Of a DNA stretch of 64,000 nt, positions 1-13,217 are shown piece after piece. Both the position numbers and the translations under genes were made by a program. The notes below the pieces were generated by a model. That model did no database searches. It saw only the letters and a list, made by a program, of their open reading frames with translations, and had not been told where the DNA came from. This stretch comes from Kitasatospora acidiphila (lineage in GTDB: Bacteria > Actinomycetota > Actinomycetes > Streptomycetales > Streptomycetaceae), in contig NZ_VIGB01000003.1 of the NCBI RefSeq assembly GCF_006636205.1, positions 5,508,501 to 5,572,500 of the forward strand, in the 5' to 3' direction. Each line of letters opens with the position of its first letter. The first letter of the stretch is position 1.

Positions 1-26
1 AATCAGGCACGTCAGGGGCAAGAATT

Positions 27-51
27 CACCCCGCCGGGTGAGGGCGGGGTG
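27..51 (-). terminator. Stem-loop terminator after the OHCU decarboxylase gene
   Basis: Arms CACCCCGCC (27-35) and GGCGGGGTG (43-51) form a perfect 9-bp stem with a 7-nt loop. It lies just past the stop of the leftward gene and is read as its factor-independent terminator. There is no clear T-tract, which is common in this group. Confidence 0.55.
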
Positions 52-88
52 TGGGAGATGACGCGTGGGCGGCCGGATCGAGGCGGCG

Positions 89-733
89 TCAGGAACTGCC
101 GCTGGCGACCAGGTGCTCCAACCGGTGCAGCGCGATCCGGCGCAGCTGCTCGGCGGCGACCAGGCGCTCCTCGTCCGGCTCGTTGGCCAGCCGGGTGCGT
201 ATCGAGCTGAGCACGGTGTCCAGCATCTCCTCCGGCTCGACCCCGTCCAGGCAGACCACGAAGACATGGCCGAACCGGGCCTCGTAGGCGGCGTGCGCGG
301 CCCGGAGCGCGGTGTGCGCGGCCTGGCTGCCGGGCGCCCGCATGCCGAGCAGCGGCTGCGGCATCCAACTCTCGTCGGCCAGCGCCTCGGCCAGATCGCT
401 GGGGCGCAGGTCGTAGGAGGCCTCACTGGCCGCGGCGAGCAGGGAGTCCAGATCGGGGTAGGGGCGGTGGGCGGTGAGTCGCAGGGCCCAGCGGTGGCTG
501 CCGCAGCAGGCGAGCAGCGCCTCCTCGGCGGCACCGGGGTCGGCCTCGTTGAACCGGTGCAGCCCGACTGCCGGCAGCACGGGGCGGCCGGCGGCGGTGC
601 TGGTGGGGCGGGGTGCGGGGATGCCGACCTGATCGCGAGCGCGATCAGGAGGGGTGTCGCTGGCCAGCGGGTCCTCCTCGGGAGGGAAAGAGGGCGTCAG
701 GATGGCGGTGAGGTCGTAACCAGCATGGATCAC
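89..733 (-). CDS. 2-oxo-4-hydroxy-4-carboxy-5-ureidoimidazoline (OHCU) decarboxylase
   Basis: Probably decarboxylates OHCU to S-allantoin, the last step of urate oxidation in the cytoplasm. The 214-residue product has the family pattern: FNEADPG near the start of the domain, a CCGSHRW segment typical of the catalytic helix, an E-A-S-Y-D-L-R stretch, and the C-terminal YEARFGHVFVVCLDG followed by a charged helix ending RRIALHRLEHLV. The first 55 or so residues are proline-rich and outside the domain, so the true start may be internal. No urate oxidase or transthyretin-like gene is visible here, so the pathway partners must lie to the left or elsewhere. The family call is firm; the N-terminus is not. 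Confidence 0.85.
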   Translation of the reverse strand: MIHAGYDLTAILTPSFPPEEDPLASDTPPDRARDQVGIPAPRPTSTAAGRPVLPAVGLHRFNEADPGAAEEALLACCGSHRWALRLTAHRPYPDLDSLLAAASEASYDLRPSDLAEALADESWMPQPLLGMRAPGSQAAHTALRAAHAAYEARFGHVFVVCLDGVEPEEMLDTVLSSIRTRLANEPDEERLVAAEQLRRIALHRLEHLVASGSS

Positions 734-943
734 GGCACGGCGCGGACGAGGTCACCCGCGCGGGGTCGTGCTCCTCCCGGGCAGCGCCACCACGGTAGTT
801 GAGCGCTCATCAGTTGGGGAGGGCGATGACCGAATTCACCCTGACGAGCTATCAAGTTGTGACCGGTGGGCTACCGGTGAACATGAGCGCGCGAAGCAAG
901 CTCATCATTCGATGCCGTGGGGAACGGGTGGGACCGCTCCGGA

Positions 944-2440
944 TCACCGGGGGCAGCTGGTCCCCTGCGCCGGCATCGTGCCGCTGACCAGGTAGGCGTC
1001 CAGCGCCCGGTCCACGCAGGAGTTGCCGCTGCCGAAGGCCGCGTGCCCCTCGCCCTGCCGGGTCAGCAGGGTGGCGTCGGCGAAGCCCTTGGCCAGGTTG
1101 ACGGCCTGCTGGTACGGGGTGGCCGGGTCGTCGGTGGTGCCGATCACCAGGATCGGGGCGCTGCCCTGGGCCCGGACGGTGTGCGGCTGCTCGGTGGTCC
1201 GGTACGGCCAGTCGGCGCAGGCCGGGGTGGTCAGGTCGGCGGCCGCGGTGTCCCGGTTGAGCAGCGGGGCCTGCTGCTTGAGCTCGGCCAGCACCTTCTG
1301 CACCTGGTCCGGCGAGGGCGTCACGCTGGGCGCGTCGGCGCAGCTGATCGCGGTCTGGGCGTCGTCGGAGGCGGTGTAGTGGCCGTTCTGCCGCCCGTTG
1401 TAGGCGTCCGCGGCGGACAGCAGGGCCGAGCCGTCGCCCAGCTTCATCGCGGTGAACAGCGCCTCGCGCAGCTGCCGCCAGGCGGTGTCCTGGTCGCCGT
1501 AGAGGAAGAGGAGGGTGCCGGTCCAGCCGAGGGTCGAGGTGAGCTTGCGCCGGCCGGGGTCGCCGGTGGACAGCGGCTTGTCGCGCAGGCCGTCCAGGAA
1601 GGCGGCGGCCTGCTCCCCGGCGGCGGCCGGGTCGTCGCCCAGCGGGCACTCGTCGTGGTGGTTGGTCACGCAGTCGGTGGCGAACCGCTCCAGCGACTTC
1701 TCGAAGCCGATCTGCTGCTGCACGCTGGCGTCCAGCCGGTCGGCGGCCGGGTCGACCGCGCCGTCCAGCACCAGGCGGCCGGTGTTCTGCGGGAACTGCT
1801 CGGCGTAGAGCGCGCCCAGGTAGGTGCCGTAGGAGATGCCCAGGTAGTCGAGCTTGGGGTCGCCGAGCGCCTGGCGCAGCGCGTCCATGTCGCGCGCGGT
1901 GTTGCGGGTGCCGACGAACGGCAGCAAGCTGCCGGCCGCCCGCTCGCAGGCCGCTGCGTAGTCCTTGGCCTGCTGGGCCCGCTTGGCGGCGCGGGCCGTC
2001 GGGTCGGCCGGGTCGTCCTGCTGGTCCTGGGCGTCCCGCTGCTGGTCGGTCAGGCAGTGGATCGGTGAGCTGTCACCGGTGCCGCGCGGGTCGAAGCCGA
2101 CGATGTCGAAGTGGTCGTGCAGCGGGCCGTCGAACTGTGCGGTGGAGTCCTTCACCATGGCGACGCCGGACTCGCCCGGCCCGCCCGGGTTGACGATCAG
2201 CGAGCCGACCCGGGTGGCCCGGTCGCGGGCCGGCTCCCGGATCAGTGCCAGCTGGAGGCTGTCGCCGTCCGGGTGCGCGTAGTCCAGCGGCACCCGCAGC
2301 TTGCCGCACTGCAGGCCCGAGCCGCAGGAGGTCCAGTGGATCGGGCCGTCGGGCCGGCCCGGCGCGGGCGTGCCGGGGCTGCCGGAGCAGCCGGCCAGCA
2401 GCACCGCGCCGAGCACGGCGGCCACCGCGAGGCGTCGCAT
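944..2440 (-). CDS. Secreted alpha/beta-hydrolase lipoprotein, tripeptidyl aminopeptidase (TAP/Slp) family
   Basis: An exported serine hydrolase that probably removes short peptides from protein N-termini outside the cell. The signal peptide ends in the lipobox LAGC, so Cys18 would carry the lipid. Then come the oxyanion motif GGPGESG (about 86-92), the nucleophile elbow GISYGTYLG (Ser203), an Asp in LVIGTTDDPATP, and the catalytic His in GEGHAAFG inside the C-terminal TAP domain. The 498-residue length is normal for the family. Its ATG shares one base with the TGA of the upstream short-chain dehydrogenase (TGATG at 2440), which implies translational coupling. Exact substrate is not readable from sequence. 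Confidence 0.88.
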   Translation of the reverse strand: MRRLAVAAVLGAVLLAGCSGSPGTPAPGRPDGPIHWTSCGSGLQCGKLRVPLDYAHPDGDSLQLALIREPARDRATRVGSLIVNPGGPGESGVAMVKDSTAQFDGPLHDHFDIVGFDPRGTGDSSPIHCLTDQQRDAQDQQDDPADPTARAAKRAQQAKDYAAACERAAGSLLPFVGTRNTARDMDALRQALGDPKLDYLGISYGTYLGALYAEQFPQNTGRLVLDGAVDPAADRLDASVQQQIGFEKSLERFATDCVTNHHDECPLGDDPAAAGEQAAAFLDGLRDKPLSTGDPGRRKLTSTLGWTGTLLFLYGDQDTAWRQLREALFTAMKLGDGSALLSAADAYNGRQNGHYTASDDAQTAISCADAPSVTPSPDQVQKVLAELKQQAPLLNRDTAAADLTTPACADWPYRTTEQPHTVRAQGSAPILVIGTTDDPATPYQQAVNLAKGFADATLLTRQGEGHAAFGSGNSCVDRALDAYLVSGTMPAQGTSCPR

Positions 2441-3201
2441 CAGTCCCGGTGCACCTTGTAGTTGGAGGCCTGGGCCCGCGGCCGCACCACCAGCAGGTCG
2501 ATGTTGACGTGCGAGGGGCGGGTGACCGCCCAGGCCACCGTGTCGGCGATGTCCTCCGCGGTGAGCGGGTGCGAGACGCCCTGGTAGACGGCGGCCGCCT
2601 TGGCCTCGTCGCCGCGGAACCGGGTGACGGCGAAGCCCTCCGACTTGACCATGCCCGGGGCGATCTCGATCACCCGGATCGGCTCGCCGACCAGCTCGAG
2701 GCGCAGCGTGGCGGCGATGGTGTGCGCGGCGTGCTTGGCCGCGACGTAGCCGCCGCCGCCCTCGTAGGCGGCCAGCGCGGCGGTGGAGGAGAGGATCAGC
2801 ACGGTGCCGTCACCGCCGGCCCGCAGCACCGGCAGCAGCGCCTGCGTCATGTGCAGCACGCCCAGCACGTTCACCTGGTACATCGCCAGCCAGTCGGCCG
2901 GGTCGCCCTGCTCCACCGAGTCGGCGCCGAGCGCCCCACCGGCGTTGTTGACCAGGACGTCGACCTGGCCGACCTCCCGGGCGAAGGCGTCCACCGCGGC
3001 ACGGTCGGTGACGTCCAGGGTGACCGCGGTCGCGGTGCCGCCGCGCGCCTCGATCTCCTTGGCGAGCTCCTCGATCCGCTCGGTGCGACGGGCGGTCAGC
3101 ACCACCGAGAAGCCCTCCGCGGCCAGCCGCCGCGCCGTCGCCGCGCCGATCCCGCTGCTCGCCCCGGTGACCACCGCGACCTTCTGCCCAGCGCTGCTCA
3201 T
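2440..3201 (-). CDS. SDR family NAD(P)-dependent oxidoreductase
   Basis: A classical short-chain dehydrogenase of 253 residues. The N-terminal cofactor motif is VTGASSGIG, followed by a central NNAG and the catalytic Ser...Tyr-X3-Lys pattern (SSTAALA then YVAAKHA). The ATG at 3201 was chosen over the longer frame because GAGGAGAGG lies just upstream and the cofactor strand starts nine residues in. It is the first gene of a two-gene unit with the secreted peptidase. The link between the two is unclear; the pair may simply be co-transcribed. Substrate unknown. Confidence 0.88.
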   Translation of the reverse strand: MSSAGQKVAVVTGASSGIGAATARRLAAEGFSVVLTARRTERIEELAKEIEARGGTATAVTLDVTDRAAVDAFAREVGQVDVLVNNAGGALGADSVEQGDPADWLAMYQVNVLGVLHMTQALLPVLRAGGDGTVLILSSTAALAAYEGGGGYVAAKHAAHTIAATLRLELVGEPIRVIEIAPGMVKSEGFAVTRFRGDEAKAAAVYQGVSHPLTAEDIADTVAWAVTRPSHVNIDLLVVRPRAQASNYKVHRD

Positions 3202-3355
3202 TGCCGTCCTCTCCTCGTACCCGTGTGCGGCTCCAATCATGGCAGGCGGCTGTGAGGAAGGTCCCAGAATGGGAACCTGTCGTGGTTCGAGCAGCGGCCC
3301 CTACAGTGCGTAACACCAGCTGAACAGTGATCAGCATGATCCGGAGGTTCCCCCC

Positions 3356-4930
<1,575 letters not shown>

Positions 4931-4951
4931 CCGGGCCATAGGGAAAGCGGA

Positions 4952-4982
4952 GAGGCCCGCGACCGGATCGGTCGCGGGCCTC
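4952..4982. terminator. Bidirectional terminator between the mutase and S53 peptidase genes
   Basis: A perfect 13-bp inverted repeat: GAGGCCCGCGACC (4952-4964) and GGTCGCGGGCCTC (4970-4982) with a 5-nt loop. It sits between two convergent genes, so it can stop transcription from both sides. Confidence 0.85.
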
Positions 4983-5006
4983 ACGCGTTCAGGTCAACCG
5001 GGCTGA

Positions 5007-7091
5007 CTACTCGTCACCCTGGCTGTTGTCGTCCTGGCCCTGGTTGCCGTGCAGGCCGAAGGACTTGAAGAAGCCGGTGCCCGGGGAGCCGACACCGGTC
5101 GCGGTGTCGTAGCCCTTGGCGGCCGCCAGGCCCTGGTCGGCACCGATCTTGTACAGGCGCACCTTGAGCAGGCCGCCCACGGTGCCCAGGTCCACCACGT
5201 TGCCGCGCGCGGTGTGCACCGCGGCGTCGTTGACGTCGTGGAACGCGCGGGTGCCGGCCCGGTCGTACAGCGACGGGTTGGCGAAGCCGACCGGACGGCC
5301 GCCACGGGCCTGGATCACGTCGGCCATCATCGCGGCGAACTCCGGCGAGGAGACCGAGGTGCCGCCGTAGCCGCCCTCGCTGTAGGCGCCGCCGGCCGGG
5401 GTGTAGCCGACCAGGGTGGCCGCCACCAGGTCACCGCTCATCGCGACGTCCGGGGTGGCGCGCAGCGGGGTGGCCGACTTGGTGCCGTCCGCCGCCACCG
5501 TGGAGATGCTGTCCGCGACCACGCCCTGCTGGTACCACGGCTGCGGGAAGTCCTTGGAGACACCGCCGCCGCCACCGAAGTAGAAGTTGCCGGGGAACGG
5601 GGTCCAGGACTGCTGGTCGGTCGAGAGCACCGAGCGGCGGTCGCCCATCGAGACCTCGTGGCCGTAGCTGCCGGACTTGTCCTTCAGCTCCAGCGCGGTG
5701 CCGCCGACGCCGGTGATCCACGGCGAGGCCGAGGGCCACTGGGTCTGCGCCTGGTTGGTGTCGGCCTGGCAGTTGACGCCGGTCGCGGCGGCGGTCGGCG
5801 AGTTGTCGCCGCAGTCGCCGGCGGAGGCCATGAAGGTGATGCCCTCGGCCGCGCCGCGCTCCAGCGCCTGGTTGTCGGCCGCGATCACGCCCGGGTCGAG
5901 GTCACCGCTCTTGCCGTGCATGATCTCGCCCCAGGAGTTGGAGACGATGTCGGCCAGGTGGTTGTCCACGATCTTGTTCAGCGCGGCGGTCAGGTCCTGG
6001 TCGTAGCAGGAGTTGGCGCCGACGTAGACCACGTTGGCGTCCGGCGCCAGGCCGTGCACCATCTCGACGTCCAGCGACTCCTCGCCCGACCAGTCGCCGC
6101 AGTCGGCCTGGTGCTGCCACTGGTCCGGGGTGACGACCTCGGAGTACTGGCCCGGGGCGAACGGCTGGTCACCGTGCGCGGTGGCGAAGTGGTTGGCGTC
6201 CGCCTGCATGGTGCCCAGCGCGTAGGCGTCCACGATGGCGACCCGGGCGCCCTTGCCGGTCAGGCCGGACTTGGTGACGCCGTACGCCTTGCGCAGCTGG
6301 CTCGGCACGTAGGAGCAGGGGGCGAACGGCTCGTTCTTCTCGTAGCCCTGCGGAGCGCCGTAGGCGATCTTGGAGCCGAAGCCGTTGTCCGAGCAGGTCG
6401 CGACGGTCGGCAGCGAGGTCTGCGGGGCGGCGTTCGCGGCCTTGGCGCCGGACTGGCCGGTGGCCTCGGCGGCGGCCTGCGAGACGGCGTTCGAGGAGGC
6501 CTTCTGCACCGAGTCGGCCAGGCCCGAGACGGCCGCCACGTCGGCGGCGACCTGGGCCGGGACCACGGCGTCGGCGGCCGGCGCCTTGTGCACGCCGTCC
6601 GGGGTGCGGTAGTTGCGGAACTGGGTGCCCAGCGCCCGGGTCAACTGGTCGGTGGTGCCGTTGACCTGGATGTAGTGCTGGTTGGTCTCGCTGATGGTCA
6701 GACCGGAGTCGGTCAGCCACTGGCTGACGGCCTTGACCTGCTCAGGGCTGGTGCCGAACCGGGACTGCACCTGGTCGGCCGACAGGAACTGGCCGAACTG
6801 CGGCGAGTTCGGGTCGGAGACGGCCTTGGCGAAGGCGTCCAGGCCGGCCTGGTCGCGGCCGGCCAGGTAGACCCGGGCGGTGGCGGCGGTGCCCGCGGGC
6901 ACGGCGCCGGCGTCGGCCTGCTGGGTGGCCCAGTCCGGGTGGGTGCCCGGCAGCGCCTTGGCGGCGACGGGCCCGGTCGGGCCGGGGTCGGCGATCGCCG
7001 GGGAGGCGACCGCGACCGTTCCCAGGACGAGGGCGGCGGCGGCCGGGGCCGCCACGGTTATCCGGGAGAGCCGGCTGCGATTGGCTGGCAC
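5007..7091 (-). CDS. Secreted S53 (sedolisin/kumamolisin) serine-carboxyl peptidase precursor
   Basis: An exported acid-type endopeptidase made as a zymogen. It has a signal peptide with a cleavage-like ASPAIADPG site (about 30-37), then a pro-kumamolisin activation domain (about 60-195), an Ala-rich linker, and the peptidase domain. The catalytic Glu-X3-Asp pair is visible in SGEESLDVE (Glu337, Asp341), SNSWGE follows, and the nucleophile is in GGTSVSSPEF (Ser579). A DVND stretch near the end fits the family's calcium site. The 694-residue length is normal. The start is GTG with a purine-rich GAGAGTGGGG upstream. It is transcribed alone and ends at the shared terminator. Confidence 0.9.
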   Translation of the reverse strand: MPANRSRLSRITVAAPAAAALVLGTVAVASPAIADPGPTGPVAAKALPGTHPDWATQQADAGAVPAGTAATARVYLAGRDQAGLDAFAKAVSDPNSPQFGQFLSADQVQSRFGTSPEQVKAVSQWLTDSGLTISETNQHYIQVNGTTDQLTRALGTQFRNYRTPDGVHKAPAADAVVPAQVAADVAAVSGLADSVQKASSNAVSQAAAEATGQSGAKAANAAPQTSLPTVATCSDNGFGSKIAYGAPQGYEKNEPFAPCSYVPSQLRKAYGVTKSGLTGKGARVAIVDAYALGTMQADANHFATAHGDQPFAPGQYSEVVTPDQWQHQADCGDWSGEESLDVEMVHGLAPDANVVYVGANSCYDQDLTAALNKIVDNHLADIVSNSWGEIMHGKSGDLDPGVIAADNQALERGAAEGITFMASAGDCGDNSPTAAATGVNCQADTNQAQTQWPSASPWITGVGGTALELKDKSGSYGHEVSMGDRRSVLSTDQQSWTPFPGNFYFGGGGGVSKDFPQPWYQQGVVADSISTVAADGTKSATPLRATPDVAMSGDLVAATLVGYTPAGGAYSEGGYGGTSVSSPEFAAMMADVIQARGGRPVGFANPSLYDRAGTRAFHDVNDAAVHTARGNVVDLGTVGGLLKVRLYKIGADQGLAAAKGYDTATGVGSPGTGFFKSFGLHGNQGQDDNSQGDE

Positions 7092-7574
7092 GTGGGTTCC
7101 CCACTCTCACTTGGGTCACCTCGTCTGCGGGGGCAGCGGGTGACTGCGCCGTGGCCGCACTTTGTAGGCGCTGCCGGACGCGGGCAGGACGGATCGCCCC
7201 GGCGACCGGGCTCCTGAAGGAGGGTCGGCGGTGCGGAGTTTGACTGTGCGGACGTTGTCTATTCGTTCGAATGGCCGAAGCTCAAGACTTCGCCTGAACT
7301 TTTTGCCAGTACATGACCTAGCCGTCCGCATCCCGATACGCACCGGCCACCCCCTCGTGGTGCGCCCGCCATCCCGTACTGCCGGGCCCGTTGACCAGCC
7401 GTTACCTGAGGGGTTCCTACTCGTTGCACAGGTTCATCAACCGGGGCGTCCGCGCGTGAAGGAGGCGGCTGAAACGTGACGTCATACCCACCCGTCGGCC
7501 GCGTATGCGTGGAATCCCGGCGAGATTCGGCCGAAGTGCGGCCAAACCCGGCTCCGCACCATAGGCTTGCTGAG
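7092..7574. other. Divergent promoter region between S53 peptidase and amidohydrolase
   Basis: About 480 bp with no gene I can support; the open frames here lack any recognisable domain. The right end holds TAGGCT at 7562-7567, seven bases before the GTG start of the amidohydrolase, a good -10 for a leaderless transcript. A perfect TGACGTCA palindrome lies just before 7485. No terminator or repeat was recognised. Confidence 0.5.
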
Positions 7575-8789
7575 GTGAACGATCCTCAGACAATGACGCT
7601 CCGTTCGCGGGTGGCGGCGCTGGAGGCCGAGCTGGTGGCCTTCCGCCGCGATCTGCACCGCCACCCCGAGCTGGGCCGTCAGGAGTTCCGCACCACGGGC
7701 AAGTTGACGGACCGTCTGACCGCGGCGGGTCTGACGCCCCAGCTGCTGCCCGGCGGCACCGGGCTGATCGTCGACCTGGTCCCGCCCACCGCCGCCCCCG
7801 GCACCCCGATGGTCGCCTTCCGGGCCGACATCGACGCGCTGCCCATCGACGACGCCAAGAGCGAGGCGCCGTACCGCTCCACCGTCCCCGGGGTGACCCA
7901 CGCCTGCGGGCACGACGTGCACACCACGGTGCTGCTCGGCACCGCGCTGGTGCTGGCCGAGGCGCTGCGCGACGGGCGGCTGATCCAGCCGGTGCGGCTG
8001 ATCTTCCAGCCCGCCGAGGAGGTGATGCCCGGCGGCGCGCTGGACGTGATCGCGGCCGACGGGATGGCCGGGGTCGGGCGGATCTTCGCGGTGCACTGCG
8101 ACCCCAAGGTGACGGTCGGTCGGATCGGCCTGCGCACCGGCGCCATCACCTCGGCCGCCGACGCGGTGCTGCTGCGCCTGGACGGCCCCGGCGGCCACAC
8201 CGCCCGCCCGCACCTCACCACCGACCTGGTCACCGCGGTCGCCAGGCTGGCCGCAGACCTGCCCGGCGCGCTGGCCCGCCGGATGGACCCGCGCTGGGGC
8301 GTCTCGCTGGTCTGGGGCCGGATCGAGTCCGGCTCGGCCCCCAATGTGATCCCGCAGCACGCCGAGCTGGAGGGCACGGTGCGCTGCCTGGAGCTGGCCG
8401 GCTGGCACGAGGCGCCGGACCTGCTGCACGAGCTCGTCAGCAAGATGGCCGAGACCTACCTGGCGAAGGTCAGCCTGGACTACCGGCGCGGGGTCCCGCC
8501 GGTGGTGAACGAAGCAGTGTCCATCGCCCAGTTGGAAACGGCGATGACGCGTCAGTTCGGTGCCCAGGGTGAAGAAGTCGTGGAGCCGACCGAGCAGTCG
8601 CTCGGTGGTGAGGACTTCTCCTGGTACCTGGAGCACGCGCCGGGTGCGCTGGCCCGGCTCGGGGTCCGCGCGCCGGACGAGACCCAGGTGCGTGACCTGC
8701 ACCAAGGCCGGTTCGATGTGGACGAGCGCGCGATCGGGATCGGGGTCGAGCTGTTCGCCTCACTGGCGCTGGAGCATGCGGAGGTATAG
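7575..8789 (+). CDS. M20D family amidohydrolase / metallopeptidase
   Basis: A zinc- or manganese-dependent amidase of the IAA-amino-acid hydrolase/HippO type, probably removing N-acyl groups from amino acids. Visible motifs are FRRDLHRHPELG near the N-terminus, FRADIDALP, the metal-binding THACGHDVHT, QPAEE, and the C-terminal GGEDFSWYLE. GTG at 7575 is preferred (product 404 residues) because TAGGCT lies seven bases upstream; an ATG at 7593 is possible, and a longer frame from 7476 adds residues without family support. It sits directly upstream of the nucleoside importer operon, but about 175 bp and a separate operator separate them. Confidence 0.85.
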   Translation: MNDPQTMTLRSRVAALEAELVAFRRDLHRHPELGRQEFRTTGKLTDRLTAAGLTPQLLPGGTGLIVDLVPPTAAPGTPMVAFRADIDALPIDDAKSEAPYRSTVPGVTHACGHDVHTTVLLGTALVLAEALRDGRLIQPVRLIFQPAEEVMPGGALDVIAADGMAGVGRIFAVHCDPKVTVGRIGLRTGAITSAADAVLLRLDGPGGHTARPHLTTDLVTAVARLAADLPGALARRMDPRWGVSLVWGRIESGSAPNVIPQHAELEGTVRCLELAGWHEAPDLLHELVSKMAETYLAKVSLDYRRGVPPVVNEAVSIAQLETAMTRQFGAQGEEVVEPTEQSLGGEDFSWYLEHAPGALARLGVRAPDETQVRDLHQGRFDVDERAIGIGVELFASLALEHAEV

Positions 8790-8903
8790 GGGGAATCCCG
8801 TGGGACACTGGGGGCGCTTTGCGGTGTTCACTGCCGCGACGCGCCCCGTGCCACGGTTTGATAACAACCCCAATGGCCCGCCGCCCCGTAATACAACCGT
8901 GTT

Positions 8904-8915
8904 CTACGCGCGTTA
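8904..8915. promoter_or_regulatory. Nucleoside-regulon palindrome (imperfect) upstream of the BMP importer operon
   Basis: CTACGCGCGTTA matches the 12-bp palindrome CTACGCGCGTAG at ten positions. It sits 49 bp before the TTG start of the BMP lipoprotein gene. Perfect copies precede add, deoC and the purine nucleoside phosphorylase gene. Operator role is inferred. Confidence 0.6.
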
Positions 8916-8963
8916 CGGTGGCGTCCGACCACGCCAAACGGGTGTGTAGAAGGAGATATTCCC

Positions 8964-10028
8964 TTGCGCCGTTCAGTAAAGCTCGCCGCGGTGGTGCTCT
9001 CGGGTTCCCTGGGCATCGCCTCGCTCGCCGCTTGCGGCGCAAAGAGCACCAGCACCTCTTCTTCCGCCAGTGGCGGCGGCTCCGGCATCAAGGTCGGTAT
9101 GGCCTACGACGTCGGCGGCCGTGGCGACCAGGGCTTCAACGACTCGGCCGCGGCCGGCCTGGACAGGGCCAAGACGGACTTCGGCATCACCGCCAACGAG
9201 GCCGAGGCCAAGAACGGTGAGTCCGACTCCGACAAGCAGGCCCGTCTGGAGCAGCTGGTCACCGCCGGTTACAACCCGATCATCGCGGTCGGCTTCGTGT
9301 ACCAGCCCGCGGTCGAGAAGGTCGCCAAGGAGCACCCGAACGTCAAGTTCGCGATCATCGACTCCGACTCGCCGACCCAGCCGTCCAACGTGACCTCGCT
9401 GGAGTTCACCGAGCAGCAGAGCTCGTACCTGGCCGGTATCGCCGCCGCCCTGAAGACCCAGAAGAAGCAGGTCGGCTTCATCGGTGGCGTGCAGTCCGAG
9501 CTGATCAAGAAGTTCGAGGCCGGCTACCGGGCCGGTGTGGCCTCCGTCGACCCGAACATCAAGGTCGACGTCACCTACCTGACCACCCCGCCGGACTTCA
9601 CCGGCTTCAGCGACCCGGCCAAGGGCAAGTCCGCCGCGCAGGGCCAGCTGGACAAGGGCGACGACGTGATCTACACCGCCGCCGGCGCCTCCGGCACCGG
9701 TGCGATCCAGGCCGTGGCCGCCAAGCCGGGCACCTGGGCCATCGGTGTCGACTCCGACCAGGCCAAGCAGACCGCGCTGGCCGCCTACAAGAACCAGATC
9801 CTGACCTCTGCGCTGAAGAACGTGGACACCGCGGTGTACTCGTACATCCAGAGCGTCAAGAACGGCACGCCGGAGACCGGCATCCAGCGCTTCGACCTGA
9901 AGTCGGGCGGTGTCGGCCTGGCCACCACCGGCGGCCACATCGACGACATCAAGGCCAAGCTGGACGCTGCCACCCAGCAGATCGTCTCCGGTACGACCCA
10001 GATCCCGACCGCTCCGTCGGCCGGCTGA
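8964..10028 (+). CDS. BMP family nucleoside-binding lipoprotein of an ABC importer
   Basis: Substrate-binding component of a purine/pyrimidine nucleoside importer, anchored outside the membrane. The TTG start has AAGGAG nearby. The signal peptide ends in the lipobox SLAAC, followed by a Ser/Gly-rich tether and the PnrA-like domain opening GIKVGMAYDVGGRGDQGFND, with the typical GFVYQPAVEKVA and FIGGVQS segments. The length of 354 residues is normal. It heads an operon with an ATPase, two permeases and cytidine deaminase, which supports nucleosides as the ligand. The operator-like palindrome about 50 bp upstream ties it to the deo/add genes. Confidence 0.93.
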   Translation: MRRSVKLAAVVLSGSLGIASLAACGAKSTSTSSSASGGGSGIKVGMAYDVGGRGDQGFNDSAAAGLDRAKTDFGITANEAEAKNGESDSDKQARLEQLVTAGYNPIIAVGFVYQPAVEKVAKEHPNVKFAIIDSDSPTQPSNVTSLEFTEQQSSYLAGIAAALKTQKKQVGFIGGVQSELIKKFEAGYRAGVASVDPNIKVDVTYLTTPPDFTGFSDPAKGKSAAQGQLDKGDDVIYTAAGASGTGAIQAVAAKPGTWAIGVDSDQAKQTALAAYKNQILTSALKNVDTAVYSYIQSVKNGTPETGIQRFDLKSGGVGLATTGGHIDDIKAKLDAATQQIVSGTTQIPTAPSAG

Positions 10029-10221
10029 TCCGGATCTGCCCAGCAGTAGCACTCAGCAGTAGGTAGCAAGGGAGGGGCCCGGTGGGTCGCGCGTGAGCGC
10101 ACTCCGCCGGGCTTCTCCCGTCTCCGCCTCTTCCCCGGCGCGCCGCGTGTTCCCGTCGGCAGCGCACTCAACCCGGCCCTCCCCGGCGCAAGGACGCGCC
10201 CGCCACCACCAGGAGATCGCC

Positions 10222-12020
<1,799 letters not shown>

Positions 12021-12024
<4 letters not shown>

Positions 12025-13217
12025 CCGAGATGACCACTTCGACCGAACCCTCCCCCAGCCTCCCGCCGGGCGGGGCCTCCAGGCGCGGCTGGCTCCGGCG
12101 GATCGACCGCGAGCGGCTGCTGCTGGCCATCGCGGCACCCGTGCTGGCCGTCATCGTCTCGGTGGCGCTCTGCTCGCTGCTGCTCGCCGTCGCCGGGTAC
12201 AACCCCGGCGAGGCGTTCCGGCTGATGTCCACCTACGGCTTCGCCTCCGATGGGCAGGTGGCGATCCTCAACAAGGCGACCACCTACTACATCGCCGGTG
12301 TCGCGGTGGCCTTCGGCTTCCGGATGAACCTGTTCAACATCGGTGCCGACGGCCAGTACCGGCTCGCCGCGCTGTTCGCCGCCTTCGTCGGCGGCGCGGT
12401 GGACCTGCCGTCGTTCATCGAGATCCCGCTGGTGCTGATCACCGCCATGCTGGTCGGCGGCCTGTGGGCGGCCATCGCCGGTGTCCTCAAGGTCACCCGC
12501 GGGGTCAGCGAGGTGATCTCGACGATCATGCTGAACGCGATCACCACCGGTGTCATCGGCCTGCTGCTGGTGCCCGGCCGTTTCGCGCCGAGCGTCAGCA
12601 GCGGCAGCAGCAACAGCATCCAGACCAAGATGATGGCCCCGTCCAGCAACTTCTTCACCTTCAGCACCATGGGCGGCCAGCTCTACGGCTTCATCATCAT
12701 CGCGGTGGTGATCGGTGTGCTGTTCCAGCTGACCCTGAGTCGCACCCGGTTCGGCTTCGACCTGCGGGCCACCGGGCGCTCCGAGGAGGCGGCCGGCGCC
12801 AGCGGCGTCAACGTCAAGCGCATGGTGCTGACCAGCATGTGCGTCTCTGGTGCGCTGGCCGGTCTGATCGGCATGCCGGACCTGCTGTCCGCGGACACCG
12901 GCCACTACTTCGGTCAGAGCTTCCAGGCCGGTATCGGCTTCACCGGCATCGCGATCGCACTGCTCGGCCGCAACACCCCGGTCGGCATCGCCTTTGCGAC
13001 GCTGCTCTGGGCCTTCCTGGACGCCACCGCCGGGCAGCTGTCGACGAACAACTTCCCGCCGGAGATCATCGACGTCATGAAGGGCACCATCGTCATCTGC
13101 GTGGTCGTCGCCTACGAGCTGGTCCGCCGCTTCGGGCTGAAGCGCCAGCAGCAGAAGGTCGGCGCCCAGCTCGCCGCTCAGGCCGCCGCGGCGGCGAAGA
13201 AGGAGGTGGCGGCATGA
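12021..13217 (+). CDS. Nucleoside ABC importer permease (first)
   Basis: Membrane subunit of the importer, BPD_transp_2 type like those of BMP systems. It has several hydrophobic helices, and the family's GFRMNLFNIGADGQY segment near residue 100 and the GVSEVISTIMLNAI segment are clear. The GTG start overlaps the ATPase stop as GTGA, and its own stop overlaps the next permease as ATGA, so all four genes are translationally coupled. Length 398 residues. The C-terminus ends in a Gln/Lys/Ala-rich cytoplasmic tail. Confidence 0.92.

Noticed and set aside
734-943. A small gene between the OHCU decarboxylase and the secreted hydrolase
   Set aside because: Short open frames exist but have no Shine-Dalgarno support and no recognisable protein pattern.
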